Assembly: GCA_905221605.1 (NCBI GenBank)
Contig: CAJNDS010002305.1
Span: forward strand, 397,610-461,609
Direction: 5' to 3'
Source: Symbiodinium natans
Taxonomy: Eukaryota > Sar > Dinophyceae > Suessiales > Symbiodiniaceae
DNA: 64,000 nt
Position numbers and translations under genes: made by a program
The notes under the pieces: model-generated
The model's input: only the letters and a program-made list of their open reading frames with translations
Database searches by the model: none
Told to the model about the DNA's origin: nothing
In this document: in pieces, positions 60,102-63,898 of the stretch
Position numbering within the stretch: position 1 is the stretch's first letter
Layout: every line of letters begins with the position of its first letter

Positions 60102-61268
60102 TTACTATTACTATTACTATTACTATGATTACTATTATTACTATTATTACTATTATTTCTATTATTATTATTACTATTATTACTATTATTACTATTATTA
60201 CTATTATTACTATTATTACTATTATTATTGTTACTATTATTATTGTTACTATTATTACAATTATTACAATGATTACTATTATTCACATTATTATTCTTAT
60301 TACTATTATTACTACTATTATTATTTTTACTATTATTACTATTATTACTATTATTTCTATTATTTCATACTGTACCTGCATGGGCTATGATACCCTACAG
60401 CCCCTTAAAAGGCCCTCTATAGGGTTGGTTGGGGGGATGATATAAGGCCAAATGGTCCATGCTGGTAGGGCTTTGGGGGGGAGCTCATATGTCTTCACTC
60501 TGCAAGGCGTTTCTGGTAAGTTAAGTGGTTCAAGCTGTTTTGCCATGATTCCAGCGAGGCGGGATAACTACGACTTGCTTAAGAACCTCCTCCCCCCCCC
60601 CCCCCCCCCCCCCCCACCCCAAAAACAAATAAACAAAAACAATCCTCCTTATAAGGGCAATAAAGGGATGTTCATTTTTTGGGGGGGAGTTCTGAAGCAA
60701 ATAGTAGAGAAGCAAACAACCCAGGCACAATCGCGTGACTCAGCTGTCCCGTGCCGCCAGCAAGGGCTGGATTACAGATCAAGAAGCTCCCTTGCAACTT
60801 GGGAGATTTTTTGGGATGTTCCTAAACTGTCAGTCCGTAGTCGGGATTATGGGACTCTTAGTATAAGGGGTAGCCTCCCAAGAGGTTTTGCCCAAGCCGA
60901 GCAAGTCCAAACCCAAAGTCCCTTCTCAAGTCAACTCAGGAAGCAGAAGTACTAATTGGTGACTTGGTAGCTGACTGGTGCCCTTTTGCCCTTTTTGGGT
61001 TCTGGGTTCCCTTCTAAAAACGAGCAACCCCAAAAAGGGTACCCTTATTATGAGATGGTTCCTCGGCTACCAAGGTGAGCTTCAGACACGGATTAGAGAG
61101 GCCAACAACTTCTACCCCCGGAGCACTTACATTCGGCTGACCTGCTTCCGCCGCTGTGGGCCCAAGTTTGGGGCCCAGTTTCAGAAGAATGCCTGGGACG
61201 ACTTCGACCTGACCTTGGAGCCCTCCTTCCACCAAAGCCCTTACGTGCCAGAAGAGGCCGACTACGGG
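34046..61268 (+). CDS. SOS1/SLC9C-type Na+/H+ antiporter gene, spliced, partial
   Basis: About twenty exons encode a cation/proton antiporter: LLPPLLFES (helix with the PPLLFE motif), LLAWPGVLLNTALTGA, SATDPVAVVAALK (ATDP motif), GAPAKLSTLVDGE and SLVNDGSAVVV (together G-E-S-L-V-N-D-G), TSGVLATVSLGI, RAIMIALFSP, GGLRGAVALVMGLT and FHISGIVVLTLLLNG. The helix order is that of the Na_H_Exchanger family. Later exons (KAIRKSFQDKFDHGLVGSQ, WLMAAVDEATD, WAFIETHEELL) match the cytosolic linker of SOS1 and sperm-type exchangers. A membrane protein exchanging Na+ for H+. The first helices lie upstream or are unrecognised, and no cyclic-nucleotide or voltage-sensor domain was seen. Introns are packed with telomere-like arrays and MITEs. 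Confidence 0.9.
34154..34260. mobile_element. MITE family B copy (CTACTATTTGCTTAAGAACCCC)
   Basis: Left end CTACTAATATTTGCTGAAGGACCCC, right end GGGGGGCTTCTTAAGCAGTTAGTAG, inverted. Interior ACCCTTCATAAGGAAGAATATG. Related copies at 43,050, 51,410 and 60,568. Confidence 0.8.
34532..34658. repeat. CCCTAAA array
   Basis: Eighteen near-perfect heptamers. By the cassette rule an exon should follow; CATCAG at 34,664 could be an acceptor, but no family match was seen. Confidence 0.97.
35236..35331 (+). CDS. Antiporter exon 2
   Basis: Acceptor CTTTCGCAG. Reads AVCFGRLQVSSYLLAWPGVL then LNTALTGAAVR, matching Q.LLLA.PGVLLNTALT. Downstream border approximate. Confidence 0.9.
35570..35682. mobile_element. 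113-bp near-perfect hairpin MITE
   Basis: Arms CTGAGGGTCCATGTACCTAA and its continuation (35,574-35,615) are the reverse complement of 35,638-35,679 with few mismatches. Outer ends are TTACCCTGAGGG and CCCTTAGGGTTA. Confidence 0.92.
35795..35825 (+). CDS. Antiporter exon 3, 31 nt
   Basis: Acceptor CACAACCAG. Reads PPSWESSFLLG, joining in phase to exon 4 as SFLLG-AVLSATDP (family: W..ALLFGAILSATDP). Donor CTTCTGG|GTGCCT; GTGC also begins exon 4. Confidence 0.82.
36115..36205. repeat. CCCTAAA array
   Basis: Twelve heptamers with variants, ending AAACCTGAG, i.e. at the acceptor of antiporter exon 4. Confidence 0.96.
36209..36260 (+). CDS. Antiporter exon 4, ATDP motif
   Basis: Reads AVLSATDPVAVVAALK and part of an Arg codon. 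ATDPVAVV is the cation-binding helix motif; the Asp is the expected transport residue. Donor CG|GCTTGG (GC type). Confidence 0.95.
36302..36331. repeat. TTTAGGG array
   Basis: Four heptamers after antiporter exon 4, closing the cassette. Confidence 0.94.
37088..37145. repeat. CCCTAAA array with CCCTAAG/CCCTCAG variants
   Basis: About eight heptamers just before the acceptor GTCAG of antiporter exon 5. Confidence 0.9.
37155..37199 (+). CDS. Antiporter exon 5, 45 nt
   Basis: Reads TLGAPAKLSTLVDGE, matching LGA..RLSTLIEGES. Donor GGAGA|GCGCC (GC type) joins to exon 6 to give VDGESLVNDG. Confidence 0.92.
37268..37345. repeat. TTTAGGG array, degenerate
   Basis: Seven or so heptamers separated by GGTACTGAGTTGGAG twice; follows antiporter exon 5. 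Confidence 0.85.
37810..37860 (+). CDS. Antiporter exon 6, GESxxNDG motif
   Basis: Acceptor AGCCCTTAG. Reads SLVNDGSAVVVTYVFM, completing GESLVNDG. The Asp of NDG is conserved. Probable donor GGA|GCGCCT. GAGCCTGG at its start echoes GAGCGCCTGG at the start of the preceding intron. Confidence 0.93.
37889..37940. repeat. TTTAGGG array
   Basis: Seven heptamers, 29 nt after antiporter exon 6. Confidence 0.96.
38263..38386. repeat. CCCTAAA array
   Basis: Seventeen heptamers with one CAGTAAA variant. Confidence 0.97.
38476..38663. mobile_element. MITE family C copy 1 with internal CCCTTTAAGGGATTATAT repeats
   Basis: Starts TGTTGGTTAGCAGGGAATGA and ends CATTCCCTACGAACCAACA, inverted. Interior has five copies of ATACCCTTTAAGGGATTATAT. 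Shorter relative at 54,204-54,296. Confidence 0.88.
38754..38872. repeat. CCCTAAA array
   Basis: Sixteen heptamers with a short AAACCCAAACTTTA interruption. Confidence 0.97.
39310..39366 (+). CDS. Antiporter exon, TLAQVLQYFAQVACG
   Basis: Acceptor GCGCTGAG. Reads TLAQVLQYFAQVACG, resembling the amphipathic segment before a Gly-rich helix (EVLRYFLRVALGG) that follows NDG in the family. Phase does not join directly to exon 6, so a small exon may be missing between. Confidence 0.65.
40018..40108. mobile_element. MITE family D copy (CCTGCATGGGCTATNATACCC)
   Basis: Starts CCTGCATGGGCTATTATGACCC, interior AAAATGCCCTTTATAGGGTTGGTTAGGGG, ends near GATGCTGG. Same family at 60,375-60,466; an enlarged relative at 52,097-52,232. 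Confidence 0.75.
40897..40930 (+). CDS. Antiporter exon, VVVYATCFIAE
   Basis: Acceptor CTTCTTCAG. Reads VVVYATCFIAE, matching Y..F..AE before SGVLA in the family. Donor GAAG|GCTGGGAA; the next exon begins GCTTGGAA after AAG, a short direct repeat. Confidence 0.85.
41061..41121 (+). CDS. Antiporter exon, SGVLATVSLGI
   Basis: Acceptor TTGCAAG. Reads LETSGVLATVSLGITSTFT, matching the SGVLAVV..G helix. 3' border lies before the TAG at 41,127. Confidence 0.9.
41137..41205. repeat. TTTAGGG array
   Basis: About nine heptamers with TTTGGGG and TTAAGGT variants, 16 nt beyond the preceding antiporter exon. Confidence 0.95.
41315..41346. repeat. CCCTAAA array
   Basis: Four heptamers. A frame HGALGGFKLHKSF follows at 41,360-41,400 and could be the LH.FW segment expected next in the antiporter, but it is too short to call. 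Confidence 0.9.
41411..41500. mobile_element. 90-bp MITE with CCAGGAYGGGCTATT inverted ends
   Basis: CCAGGACGGGCTATT at the left and AATAGCCCATCCTGG at the right are inverted copies with one mismatch; interior CTATAACCCTTTAAAAAGGCCC is like family D. Confidence 0.88.
42455..42472. other. Poly-C tract in unassigned DNA
   Basis: The stretch from about 41,501 to 43,049 has long overlapping frames on both strands but no recognisable protein; by position it is antiporter intron with perhaps one undetected exon. Confidence 0.35.
43050..43519. mobile_element. MITE family B copy split by a ~345-bp insertion
   Basis: Left end CTACCAATTGCTTAAGAACCC at 43,050 and right end GGGGTTCTTAAGCAAATAGTAC at 43,519 fit one family B element. 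Between about 43,092 and 43,436 it is interrupted by GGGCACTCCAGG tandem repeats and a CCCTAAA block. Confidence 0.65.
43130..43345. repeat. GGGCACTCCAGGGACACTTTGGGGTT tandem repeat with a CCCTAAA insert
   Basis: Seven imperfect units of TTGGGCACTCCAGGGA... A CCCTAAA block (43,289-43,321) lies between two copies of GGACACTTTGGGGTT (43,274-43,288 and 43,323-43,337). Confidence 0.85.
43559..43621 (+). CDS. Antiporter exon, FRSGMAWVELGLIYV
   Basis: Acceptor TGTTCTTGCAG. Reads TDSGHDFRSGMAWVELGLIY then V; a hydrophobic helix preceding R....LF.P in the family. Donor GTC|GTGCCC. Joins in phase 0 to the next exon (VIHASRAIM). Confidence 0.82.
43650..43752. repeat. TTTAGGG/TCTAGGG variant array
   Basis: About 14 heptamers, many with the TCTAGGG variant, after the preceding antiporter exon. 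Confidence 0.93.
43872..44505. mobile_element. ~630-bp non-autonomous DNA transposon with TA-rich ends
   Basis: Left end TATAGGCGGGCGCGGGATTCAAGACG and right end CGCCTTAAATCCCGTGCCCGGCTATC are inverted; both sit in TATATA tracts, consistent with TA target sites. Interior repeats GCCGGGCGCGGG and AATATTTAAGACGCC. No transposase ORF. Confidence 0.75.
44506..45065. other. No gene seen; short telomere-like words
   Basis: Contains CCCTAAA-like words at 44,631-44,655, a GA-rich stretch at 44,770-44,840 and three TTTAGGG at 44,918-44,943. Confidence 0.45.
45070..45270. repeat. CCCTAAA array with CCCTACA and CCCTATA/CCCTATG variants
   Basis: About 27 heptamers; variants cluster at both edges. Precedes the acceptor CTTTGAAG of the next antiporter exon by about 15 nt. 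Confidence 0.97.
45287..45363 (+). CDS. Antiporter exon, VIHASRAIMIALFSPALRR
   Basis: Matches L.R...V.LF.PLLRR of the family. Donor GA|GTCCCT joins in phase to the GGLRGAV exon. Confidence 0.9.
45374..45392. repeat. TTTAGGG array, short
   Basis: Nearly three heptamers starting 11 nt after the exon end. Confidence 0.85.
45517..45628. mobile_element. MITE family A copy 2 with ATAT duplication
   Basis: Starts CTTGCTAGCCCAGTGGTGCCC and ends GGTTACTGGGGTACCAAG. Flanked by ATAT on both sides (45,513-45,516 and 45,629-45,632), a probable 4-bp target duplication. Confidence 0.92.
45848..45952. mobile_element. MITE, GGGGGTTTNCGARAATAAGGG family
   Basis: Ends GGGAGTTTACGAAAATAAGGG and CCCCGAACATCGTAAACCCCC; interior ATAGTCCCCAAATAGTAGGATCCC matches the copy at 19,820. 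Confidence 0.88.
46370..46443. repeat. CCCTAAA array
   Basis: Ten heptamers. Confidence 0.96.
46574..46674. repeat. CCCTAAA array ending at a splice acceptor
   Basis: Fourteen heptamers; the last CCCTAAG supplies the AG acceptor of the GGLRGAV exon. Confidence 0.96.
46675..46754 (+). CDS. Antiporter exon, GGLRGAV motif
   Basis: Reads KEGIILVVGGLRGAVALVMG then LTP. GGLRGAV is diagnostic of the Na+/H+ exchanger family. Donor CCTG|GCTGCT (GC type). Confidence 0.96.
46795..46915. repeat. TTTAGGG array with GCTTAGG/TTGAGGG variants
   Basis: About 17 heptamers, 40 nt after the GGLRGAV exon. Confidence 0.95.
46982..47073. repeat. CCCTAAA array with a CCCTAGA sub-block
   Basis: Seven CCCTAAA then five CCCTAGA copies (47,028-47,062), then CCCTAAA. 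20 nt before the next exon. Confidence 0.96.
47093..47130 (+). CDS. Antiporter exon, 38 nt
   Basis: Reads VLRIILDNKFIDN. Acceptor AACATGAAG; donor AAC|GAGACC (GA type) joins to DTKQMIAFHISG, giving the loop before the last conserved helix. Confidence 0.78.
47713..47832. mobile_element. MITE with CCCAGAGAGCCCAAATTCCCCTTAATT inverted ends
   Basis: Right end AAATTAAGGGGTATTGGGCTC is the inverted copy. Same family as 33,601-33,709. Confidence 0.85.
47955..48020. repeat. TTTAGGG/TTCAGGG array before an exon
   Basis: Nine heptamers, immediately upstream of an antiporter exon: an exception to the CCCTAAA-before-exon rule. Confidence 0.95.
48028..48130 (+). CDS. Antiporter exon, last conserved helix
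   Basis: Acceptor TTTCCCAAG. Reads DTKQMIAFHISGIVVLTLLL then NGVAIETIYNKLCL, matching ILF...GIV.LTLLVNGTT. Donor CTGG|GTTGAG. Confidence 0.95.
48461..48484. repeat. Poly-C run
   Basis: Uninterrupted C homopolymer of about 24, a likely assembly or polymerase weak point. Confidence 0.95.
48995..49235. repeat. TA, then GAGAGAGG / ACAGAGAG microsatellite
   Basis: Purine-only + strand with seven copies of GAGACACA. The frames on both strands are simple-repeat artefacts. Confidence 0.97.
49468..49665 (+). CDS. Possible exon, unrecognised
   Basis: After CCCCCAAG the frame stays open and has protein-like composition (TTIGSNFEKRWLERRGSCAK, then ILADLMHNTSGKLQRNDFMD). It lies where the antiporter linker should be coded but matches nothing I recognise; an upstream frame with CFRNIKIDANGIPSSY (49,252-49,446) is similar in status. 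Confidence 0.3.
   Translation, partial: VSGVVTTIGSNFEKRWLERRGSCAKILADLMHNTSGKLQRNDFMDHVAYSSEGVLQQAVQRDGAR
50985..51050. mobile_element. Short relic of the GGGGGTTTCCGAAA MITE family
   Basis: Ends in CCCCTATTTTCGGAAACCCCCC; left part AGAATAGAATCCCCC is truncated. Confidence 0.55.
51410..51525. mobile_element. MITE family B copy
   Basis: Starts CTACGAATTGCTTAAGAACCCC, followed by a C/A homopolymer insert, interior CGTTAAGGGTAATATAGGGATTAC, ends GGGGTTCCTAAGCAAATAGTAG (inverted to the start). Confidence 0.88.
51528..51600. repeat. CCCTAAA array
   Basis: Ten heptamers with variants, opening a cassette. Confidence 0.94.
51631..51705 (+). CDS. Cassette interior, possible exon
   Basis: Between CCCTAAA and TTTAGGG arrays with acceptor GAGCTGCAG and an end in GTCTGTTTAGGG. 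Two frames are open (HNVACLDIATGALHSGSVKL, or WLALTSPQGRC). No family recognised. Confidence 0.35.
51707..51845. repeat. TTTAGGG array
   Basis: Twenty almost perfect heptamers with one extra G. Confidence 0.97.
52006..52088. mobile_element. MITE, GGGGGTTTNCGAAA family, diverged
   Basis: GGGGGTTTACCAAACCCC at the left, CCTAATTTCGGAAACCGCC at the right. Confidence 0.6.
52097..52232. mobile_element. MITE family D, duplicated interior
   Basis: Two copies of GCCCTTTATGGGGTTGGNNAGGG and two of AAGGCCTCATATA in tandem, related to 40,018 and 60,375. Confidence 0.6.
52240..52293. repeat. CCCTAAA array
   Basis: Seven heptamers with CCCTGCA and CCCTACA variants, opening a cassette. Confidence 0.93.
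52303..52365 (+). CDS. Cassette interior, possible exon
   Basis: Acceptor ACTCCACAG. One frame reads LEERLSAVPHGAIAARAE. Flanked by CCCTAAA and TTTAGGGG arrays. Function unknown; would fit a cytosolic antiporter segment. Confidence 0.35.
52395..52508. repeat. Octamer variant array (TTTAGGGG)n
   Basis: About eleven consecutive TTTAGGGG octamers bracketed by normal TTTAGGG, showing local homogenisation of one variant. Confidence 0.96.
52830..52931. mobile_element. MITE-like element (TATATCCCCCTT...AAGGTTCTAAGGGGAGTATA)
   Basis: Related to 55,269-55,418 and 57,088-57,172 by the AACCCAAGAGNGGATAT interior and the AAGGTTCTAAGGGGAGT right end. Confidence 0.65.
52934..53008 (+). CDS. Possible antiporter-region exon
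   Basis: Acceptor GATGAG|GTCACC. Reads VTILSNGSQNSPITELVFSW then QKLE with protein-like composition, ahead of a TTTAGGG array. No family match. Confidence 0.4.
53060..53200. repeat. TTTAGGG array
   Basis: Nineteen heptamers. Confidence 0.97.
53983..54080. mobile_element. MITE-like element sharing GGTCGGAATAATT with 2,083
   Basis: GGTCGGAATAATTACTAGTATTCCCTTATGGCCCC; right border unclear. Confidence 0.45.
54204..54296. mobile_element. MITE family C copy 2
   Basis: TGTTGGTTAGTAGGGAATGG at the left and TTCCTGCTAACCAACA at the right are inverted; 93 bp. Confidence 0.9.
54521..54624. repeat. CCCTAAA array
   Basis: Fourteen heptamers opening the next cassette. Confidence 0.97.
54680..54748 (+). 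CDS. Antiporter linker exon
   Basis: Reads PRPHADSQSINSFFRVLLNV then PYE within a cassette. Continues into KAIRKSFQDKF of the next exon, matching the RRVLL...KASYW stretch after the membrane domain of SOS1-type exchangers. Borders approximate. Confidence 0.6.
54757..54850. repeat. TTTTTAGGG / TTTAGGG array
   Basis: Six nonamer variants TTTTTAGGG flanked by normal heptamers. Confidence 0.94.
55150..55182. repeat. CCCTAAA array ending at a splice acceptor
   Basis: Four heptamers, one CGCTAAA; the last reads CCCTAAACCAG, giving the AG. Confidence 0.92.
55185..55248 (+). CDS. Antiporter linker exon
   Basis: Reads AAKAIRKSFQDKFDHGLVGS then Q. Similar to KA.YW.ML.EGRI in SOS1. Donor CAG|GCTTTG (GC type); CAGGC is repeated at the next acceptor. 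Confidence 0.8.
55269..55418. mobile_element. MITE-like element with TTTTTGTTTATATAAAACCC tandem repeats
   Basis: Three tandem copies of TTTGTTTATATAAAACCC, then AAGAGGATATTTAAG and AAGGTTCTAAGGGGAGTGTA. Confidence 0.7.
55420..56458. other. No gene seen
   Basis: Unique intronic DNA by position. Short frames only. Confidence 0.4.
56459..56588. repeat. CCCTAAA array ending at a splice acceptor
   Basis: Eighteen perfect heptamers running into ACCACCAG, the acceptor of the next exon. Confidence 0.98.
56594..56683 (+). CDS. Antiporter linker exon
   Basis: Reads AYSWLMAAVDEATDCATQEL then NSRQAGERA. With the previous exon gives GSQAYSWLMAAVDEATD, matching A..LM.SVDEALD in SOS1-type exchangers. 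Ends before TAG at 56,687. Confidence 0.85.
56690..56788. repeat. TTTAGGG/TTGAGGG array
   Basis: Thirteen heptamers followed by a poly-C tract, closing the cassette. Confidence 0.96.
57038..57083. repeat. TTTAGGG array
   Basis: Six heptamers with TTTGGGG variants. Confidence 0.92.
57088..57172. mobile_element. MITE-like element (ATTCCCCTTGGGAG...AAGGTTCCACCGGGAGTAT)
   Basis: Shares AAAACCCAAGAGGATATT with 55,269-55,418. Confidence 0.6.
57658..57989 (+). CDS. Unrecognised basic ORF or exon
   Basis: Open frame rich in Lys/Arg (ELRIVKKKRRSPREFVAQIM, then a PSKKRAEPSRTAEKKR segment) that ends at a good splice donor, GAG|GTAAGT at 57,990. May be an antiporter cytosolic exon or another gene. No family recognised. 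Confidence 0.35.
58996..59097 (+). CDS. Antiporter cytosolic exon
   Basis: Acceptor CGAACCAAG. Reads HSTILDRVAEKVSAAKAFAY then HTAKAKVETL. Donor ACACT|GTGGCT; joins across the MITE intron to give ETLWAFIETHEELL. Confidence 0.78.
59098..59209 (+). mobile_element. Intron formed by one MITE (introner), GTGG duplication
   Basis: CTTGGTAGTAGAGTAAG...GGGCAACTAAG (59,102-59,209) preceded by GTGG and followed by GTGG. The first GTGG supplies the donor GT and the element end supplies AAG. Removing it restores the frame. A sister copy, not obviously intronic, is at 63,198-63,319. Confidence 0.88.
59210..59277 (+). CDS. Antiporter cytosolic exon
   Basis: Reads WAFIETHEELLGTSVSIEPR then VV. The FIE.HEE.. 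motif recalls SOS1-like C-terminal helices. End approximate. Confidence 0.75.
59355..59612. repeat. (TAATAG)n trinucleotide array
   Basis: About 85 triplets of AAT/AGT with drift to GGT, ACT and CGT near the right edge. Lies in the intron before the next exon. The Asn/Ser and Ile/Val frames are artefacts. Confidence 0.98.
59637..59779 (+). CDS. Antiporter-region exon between trinucleotide arrays
   Basis: Acceptor CATCCCAAG. Reads ERYPALVECINRVIATARAD then LVILAETMPLRFFFSKHGMA and RIILPL. Strongly codon-like and helical; flanked by (TAATAG)n and (CTATTA)n arrays. Likely cytosolic part of the antiporter; family match not certain. Confidence 0.6.
59797..60368. repeat. (CTA)n/(TTA)n trinucleotide array
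   Basis: About 190 triplets: TAC/ACT-rich first half, TTACTAT-rich second half. It is the reverse complement type of the array at 59,355. The 356-codon Tyr-rich frame is an artefact. Confidence 0.98.
60375..60466. mobile_element. MITE family D copy
   Basis: CCTGCATGGGCTATGATACCC at the left; GGTCCATGCTGG at the right; interior AAAAGGCCCTCTATAGGGTTGGTTGGGGG. Confidence 0.8.
60568..60707. mobile_element. MITE family B copy with poly-C insert
   Basis: CTACGACTTGCTTAAGAACC at the left and GGAGTTCTGAAGCAAATAGTAG at the right are inverted; a C/A homopolymer expands the left arm. Confidence 0.88.
60940..60958 (+). CDS. 19-nt micro-exon
   Basis: Acceptor GTCAACTCAG. Reads EAEVLI plus one base and joins across the MITE intron to GELQTRIREANNFYP, giving EAEVLIGELQTRI, like the E.EAEVLI.EL..RI helix of exchanger C-termini. 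Confidence 0.65.
60959..61074 (+). mobile_element. Intron formed by MITE family A copy 3, GTGA duplication
   Basis: CTTGGTAGCTGACTGGTGCCC...CCTCGGCTACCAAG (60,963-61,074) with GTGA on both sides (60,959-60,962 and 61,075-61,078). Splicing ATTG|GTGACT...CCAAG|GTGAGC removes the element plus one duplication and restores the frame exactly. Confidence 0.92.
61075..61268 (+). CDS. Antiporter-region exon
   Basis: Reads ELQTRIREANNFYPRSTYIR, then CFRRCGPKFGAQFQKNAWDD and a tail to EEADYG. Ends at a TTTAGGG array. Cytosolic by position. Confidence 0.7.
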
Positions 61269-61412
61269 TTGGGTTTAGGGTTTAGGGTTTAGGGTTTAGG
61301 GTTTAGGGTTTAGGGTTTAGGGTTTAGGGTTTAGGGTTTAGGGTTTGGGGTTTGGGGTTCAGGGTTTAGGGTTTAGGGTTTAGGGTTTAGGGTTTAGGGT
61401 TTAGGGTTTAGG
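61268..61412. repeat. TTTAGGG array
   Basis: Twenty heptamers with a TTTGGGG pair, starting where the preceding exon ends. Confidence 0.97.
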
Positions 61413-62017
61413 AGGATTTGGGGGGGCAATTCGGACAAAGGGATCTTGCGCCCAAAACCGCACTAAGACTCCAGCGCAGCAAAAATGTTGAAAGAGAAAT
61501 CGCGCGAGTCGTTCTGGGCCAAACTGACGCTCTGAACTCGCCTGGAATAGGTCGAACTCTCCAGTACTTCCAAAACGCAACAGCACCCCGAATCTGTGCA
61601 GGTGGCGGAGAGCCCCGACATCGCGGTCCCGGACAAAGTGTTCCCGCTTTGAGCCTGCAGCGCCTGGGCACAGCTCGTCAAATGTCAGGGCTCTATGTGT
61701 GCTGTGCTGCTCGCCTGCCGTTTTGGGCATGGGCATGTGACGGACATTCAAGGGTGTGTCTGCGGGCAAAGGATCGAAATCCTTGAAGTGTATCAAGGGT
61801 GAAACTTGAAAAGTCCAAAGGGGGTGGAATAGAATTGGGAGAAGCAGGATGTCCTTACATGATCAAATATTGGTCTGGCCCCTTTTGGGGGCCCCAGCGG
61901 TTTTCACGCATCTTCCAATGCGCAGACCTTTTGCCCCAGTGCAGAACAGGAGCTGCACCGGATATGTGGCAACTGCTTTATCATCTCTGCTTTTCCGGAA
62001 TCTCGTCACAGAGCTTG
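61413..62017. other. No gene seen
   Basis: Long overlapping frames on both strands (for example 61,401-61,796 on the - strand) but none with recognisable features; intronic by position. Confidence 0.4.
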
Positions 62018-62072
62018 GGTTTAGGGATTAGGGACTAGGGTTTAGGGTTAGGGTTTCGGTTTTAGGTTTTAG
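62018..62072. repeat. TTTAGGG array, degenerate
   Basis: Seven heptamers or hexamers with many variants. Confidence 0.8.
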
Positions 62073-62410
62073 GGTCTGAATGCAAGGCAAACAAGGCATT
62101 CACAAGGACCTCTACTGTTGACCGATCTTTTTTTGCATAATTTCCACACACCACCTGAGAGCGGGGTCGATTGCAAAATGCCCACCACCTAAAGCCTCGA
62201 CCACAGCCAGAAATGAGCTCGGCCAACGTGCTGGTGCTAGTTTTCTTTCGTTGGGACAAGCAATCTGTTGCCTCATTACCCTAAACCCTAAACCCTAAAC
62301 CCTTTGTGGCCCCGCCCTTGCCTTGAGAGATTTCCGTGCAGAGTTTAGTTTGCTGCTCGTGGTGGAGCCAATCGTAAGGGCAGCCTCCCTTCGACCCGAG
62401 CGTTCGTTCT

Positions 62411-62519
62411 CTTGGTAGCCCAGTGGTGAAGGTGTTTTTTTTGGTTCTGGGTTCCCTTCTAAAGTAACCAACCAAAAAAAAGGGTGCCCTTATCATAACA
62501 TGGTTCCTGGGCTACTAAG
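62411..62519. mobile_element. MITE family A copy 4
   Basis: CTTGGTAGCCCAGTGGTGAAGG at the left, GGTTCCTGGGCTACTAAG at the right; interior AGGGTGCCCTTATCATAACATGG. Confidence 0.92.
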
Positions 62520-62621
62520 ATCTGGGAGTATCCACGTCTCATTTTCACGTCATTTCGGCCAGGATGCCGGTCTGGCAGCGTAGGACCTGTGTACGCTTCT
62601 GGGATTTCCTAAACCCTTACC

Positions 62622-62675
62622 GTACCCTAAACCCTAAACCCTAAACCCTAAACCCTACAAACCCTAAACCCCTCA
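62622..62675. repeat. CCCTAAA array
   Basis: Seven heptamers, ending CCCTCAAG: a possible acceptor for AHLVAKSQSAAQF at 62,677-62,718 (unassigned). Confidence 0.92.
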
Positions 62676-63197
62676 AGGCGCATCTTGTAGCCAAGTCGCA
62701 GAGCGCAGCCCAGTTCTGAGCGCGTTCCTGGTCCGAGTTTGCCCTTAGATGCCTTGCCAGCACCAGCTCTGGGGACCAAAAAAAAAGCCAGGTTGTGACC
62801 TTGCAGCTGGTTTCTTATAGGGGGTTCTTGGATACACGCCCAACAAGCCCACGGCTCATCGCAAGCAACCTGTGTCAATCAGTGTGGGTGTGTGTGTGTG
62901 TGTGACACGGAAGGTTGGGTTTCGGTTGCATGATACCGATACTGGAAAAGGTACTTGCGGTGAATTCTCTAAGCTTAATTGTTGCAGATCTCCATTTCCT
63001 TTTCCACCCAAAGTGATCCAAACCTAGGCTTGTCCCGACAACCTTTATGTAACCGTTGCAGCCGAACAGACGTTGAAAGCGAAGCGCCTCTCAAACCACC
63101 CTGAGCTTCTAAGCCGCCGTGGGAGACCGAGTAAGAAGCCCCAAAGCACCCCAGCCCATCGAATGCCGGGAACAACCCCAAACCCTAAACCCAAAAG

Positions 63198-63319
63198 CTT
63201 AGTAGTAGAGTAGGTAACCTTTAGTGCACACGTCGCACCTTAACCTTTTTGGGGTCTTCTAATCCCTTTCAAGTCCCAAAGGGTAGCCTTTAATTCACCC
63301 AGGCTCCTGGACAACTGAG
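63198..63319. mobile_element. MITE family A, subtype CTTAGTAGTAGAGTA
   Basis: Starts CTTAGTAGTAGAGTAGGTAACC, ends GGCTCCTGGACAACTGAG; shares AACCTTTTTGGG with the intron element at 59,102. Confidence 0.75.
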
Positions 63320-63329
63320 AAACCCCAAA

Positions 63330-63465
63330 CGAAAACCCTAAACCCTAAACCCTAAACCCTAAACCCTAAACCCTAAACCCTAAACCCTAAACCCTAAACC
63401 CTAAACCCTAAACCCTAAACCCTAAACCCTAAACCCTAAACCCTAAACCCTAAACCCTAAACCCA
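63330..63465. repeat. CCCTAAA array
   Basis: Nineteen heptamers ending AAACCCATGCAAG, the acceptor of the last frame. Confidence 0.97.
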
Positions 63466-63471
63466 TGCAAG

Positions 63472-63702
63472 CTTTGAGACAACGGAAGGTCGAGCTCCTG
63501 GATGGCTCGGAACGCCTTTCTCACCACCTGATGAGCAAAGCGCTGCAGGAGCCTGGGACAGATTCGCGTCCGCGTAGCAGGAGCAGGAACAGGAGCAGGA
63601 GCAGGAGCAGCTCCTGCAGGAGGAGTAGGAGTGGTGGTAGTAGTGGTGGTAGTGATAGTGATAGTGATAGTGGTAGTGGTAGTGGTAGTGGTAGTGGTAA
63701 TG

Positions 63703-63752
<50 letters not shown>

Positions 63753-63803
63753 CGTAGTCGTAGTCGTAGTCGTAGTCGTAGTCGTAGTCGTAGTCGTAGT
63801 CGT

Positions 63804-63898
<95 letters not shown>

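Noticed and set aside
59320-60390. 356-codon Tyr-rich frame and overlapping Ser/Asn/Thr frames on both strands
   Set aside because: They are trinucleotide repeat translations; only 59,637-59,779 has normal composition.
1611-63465. Telomere-like arrays as real chromosome ends
   Set aside because: They are short, in both orientations and embedded between exons of the same genes, so they are interstitial. Chimeric assembly of chromosome ends is unlikely because exon order and phase are kept across them.
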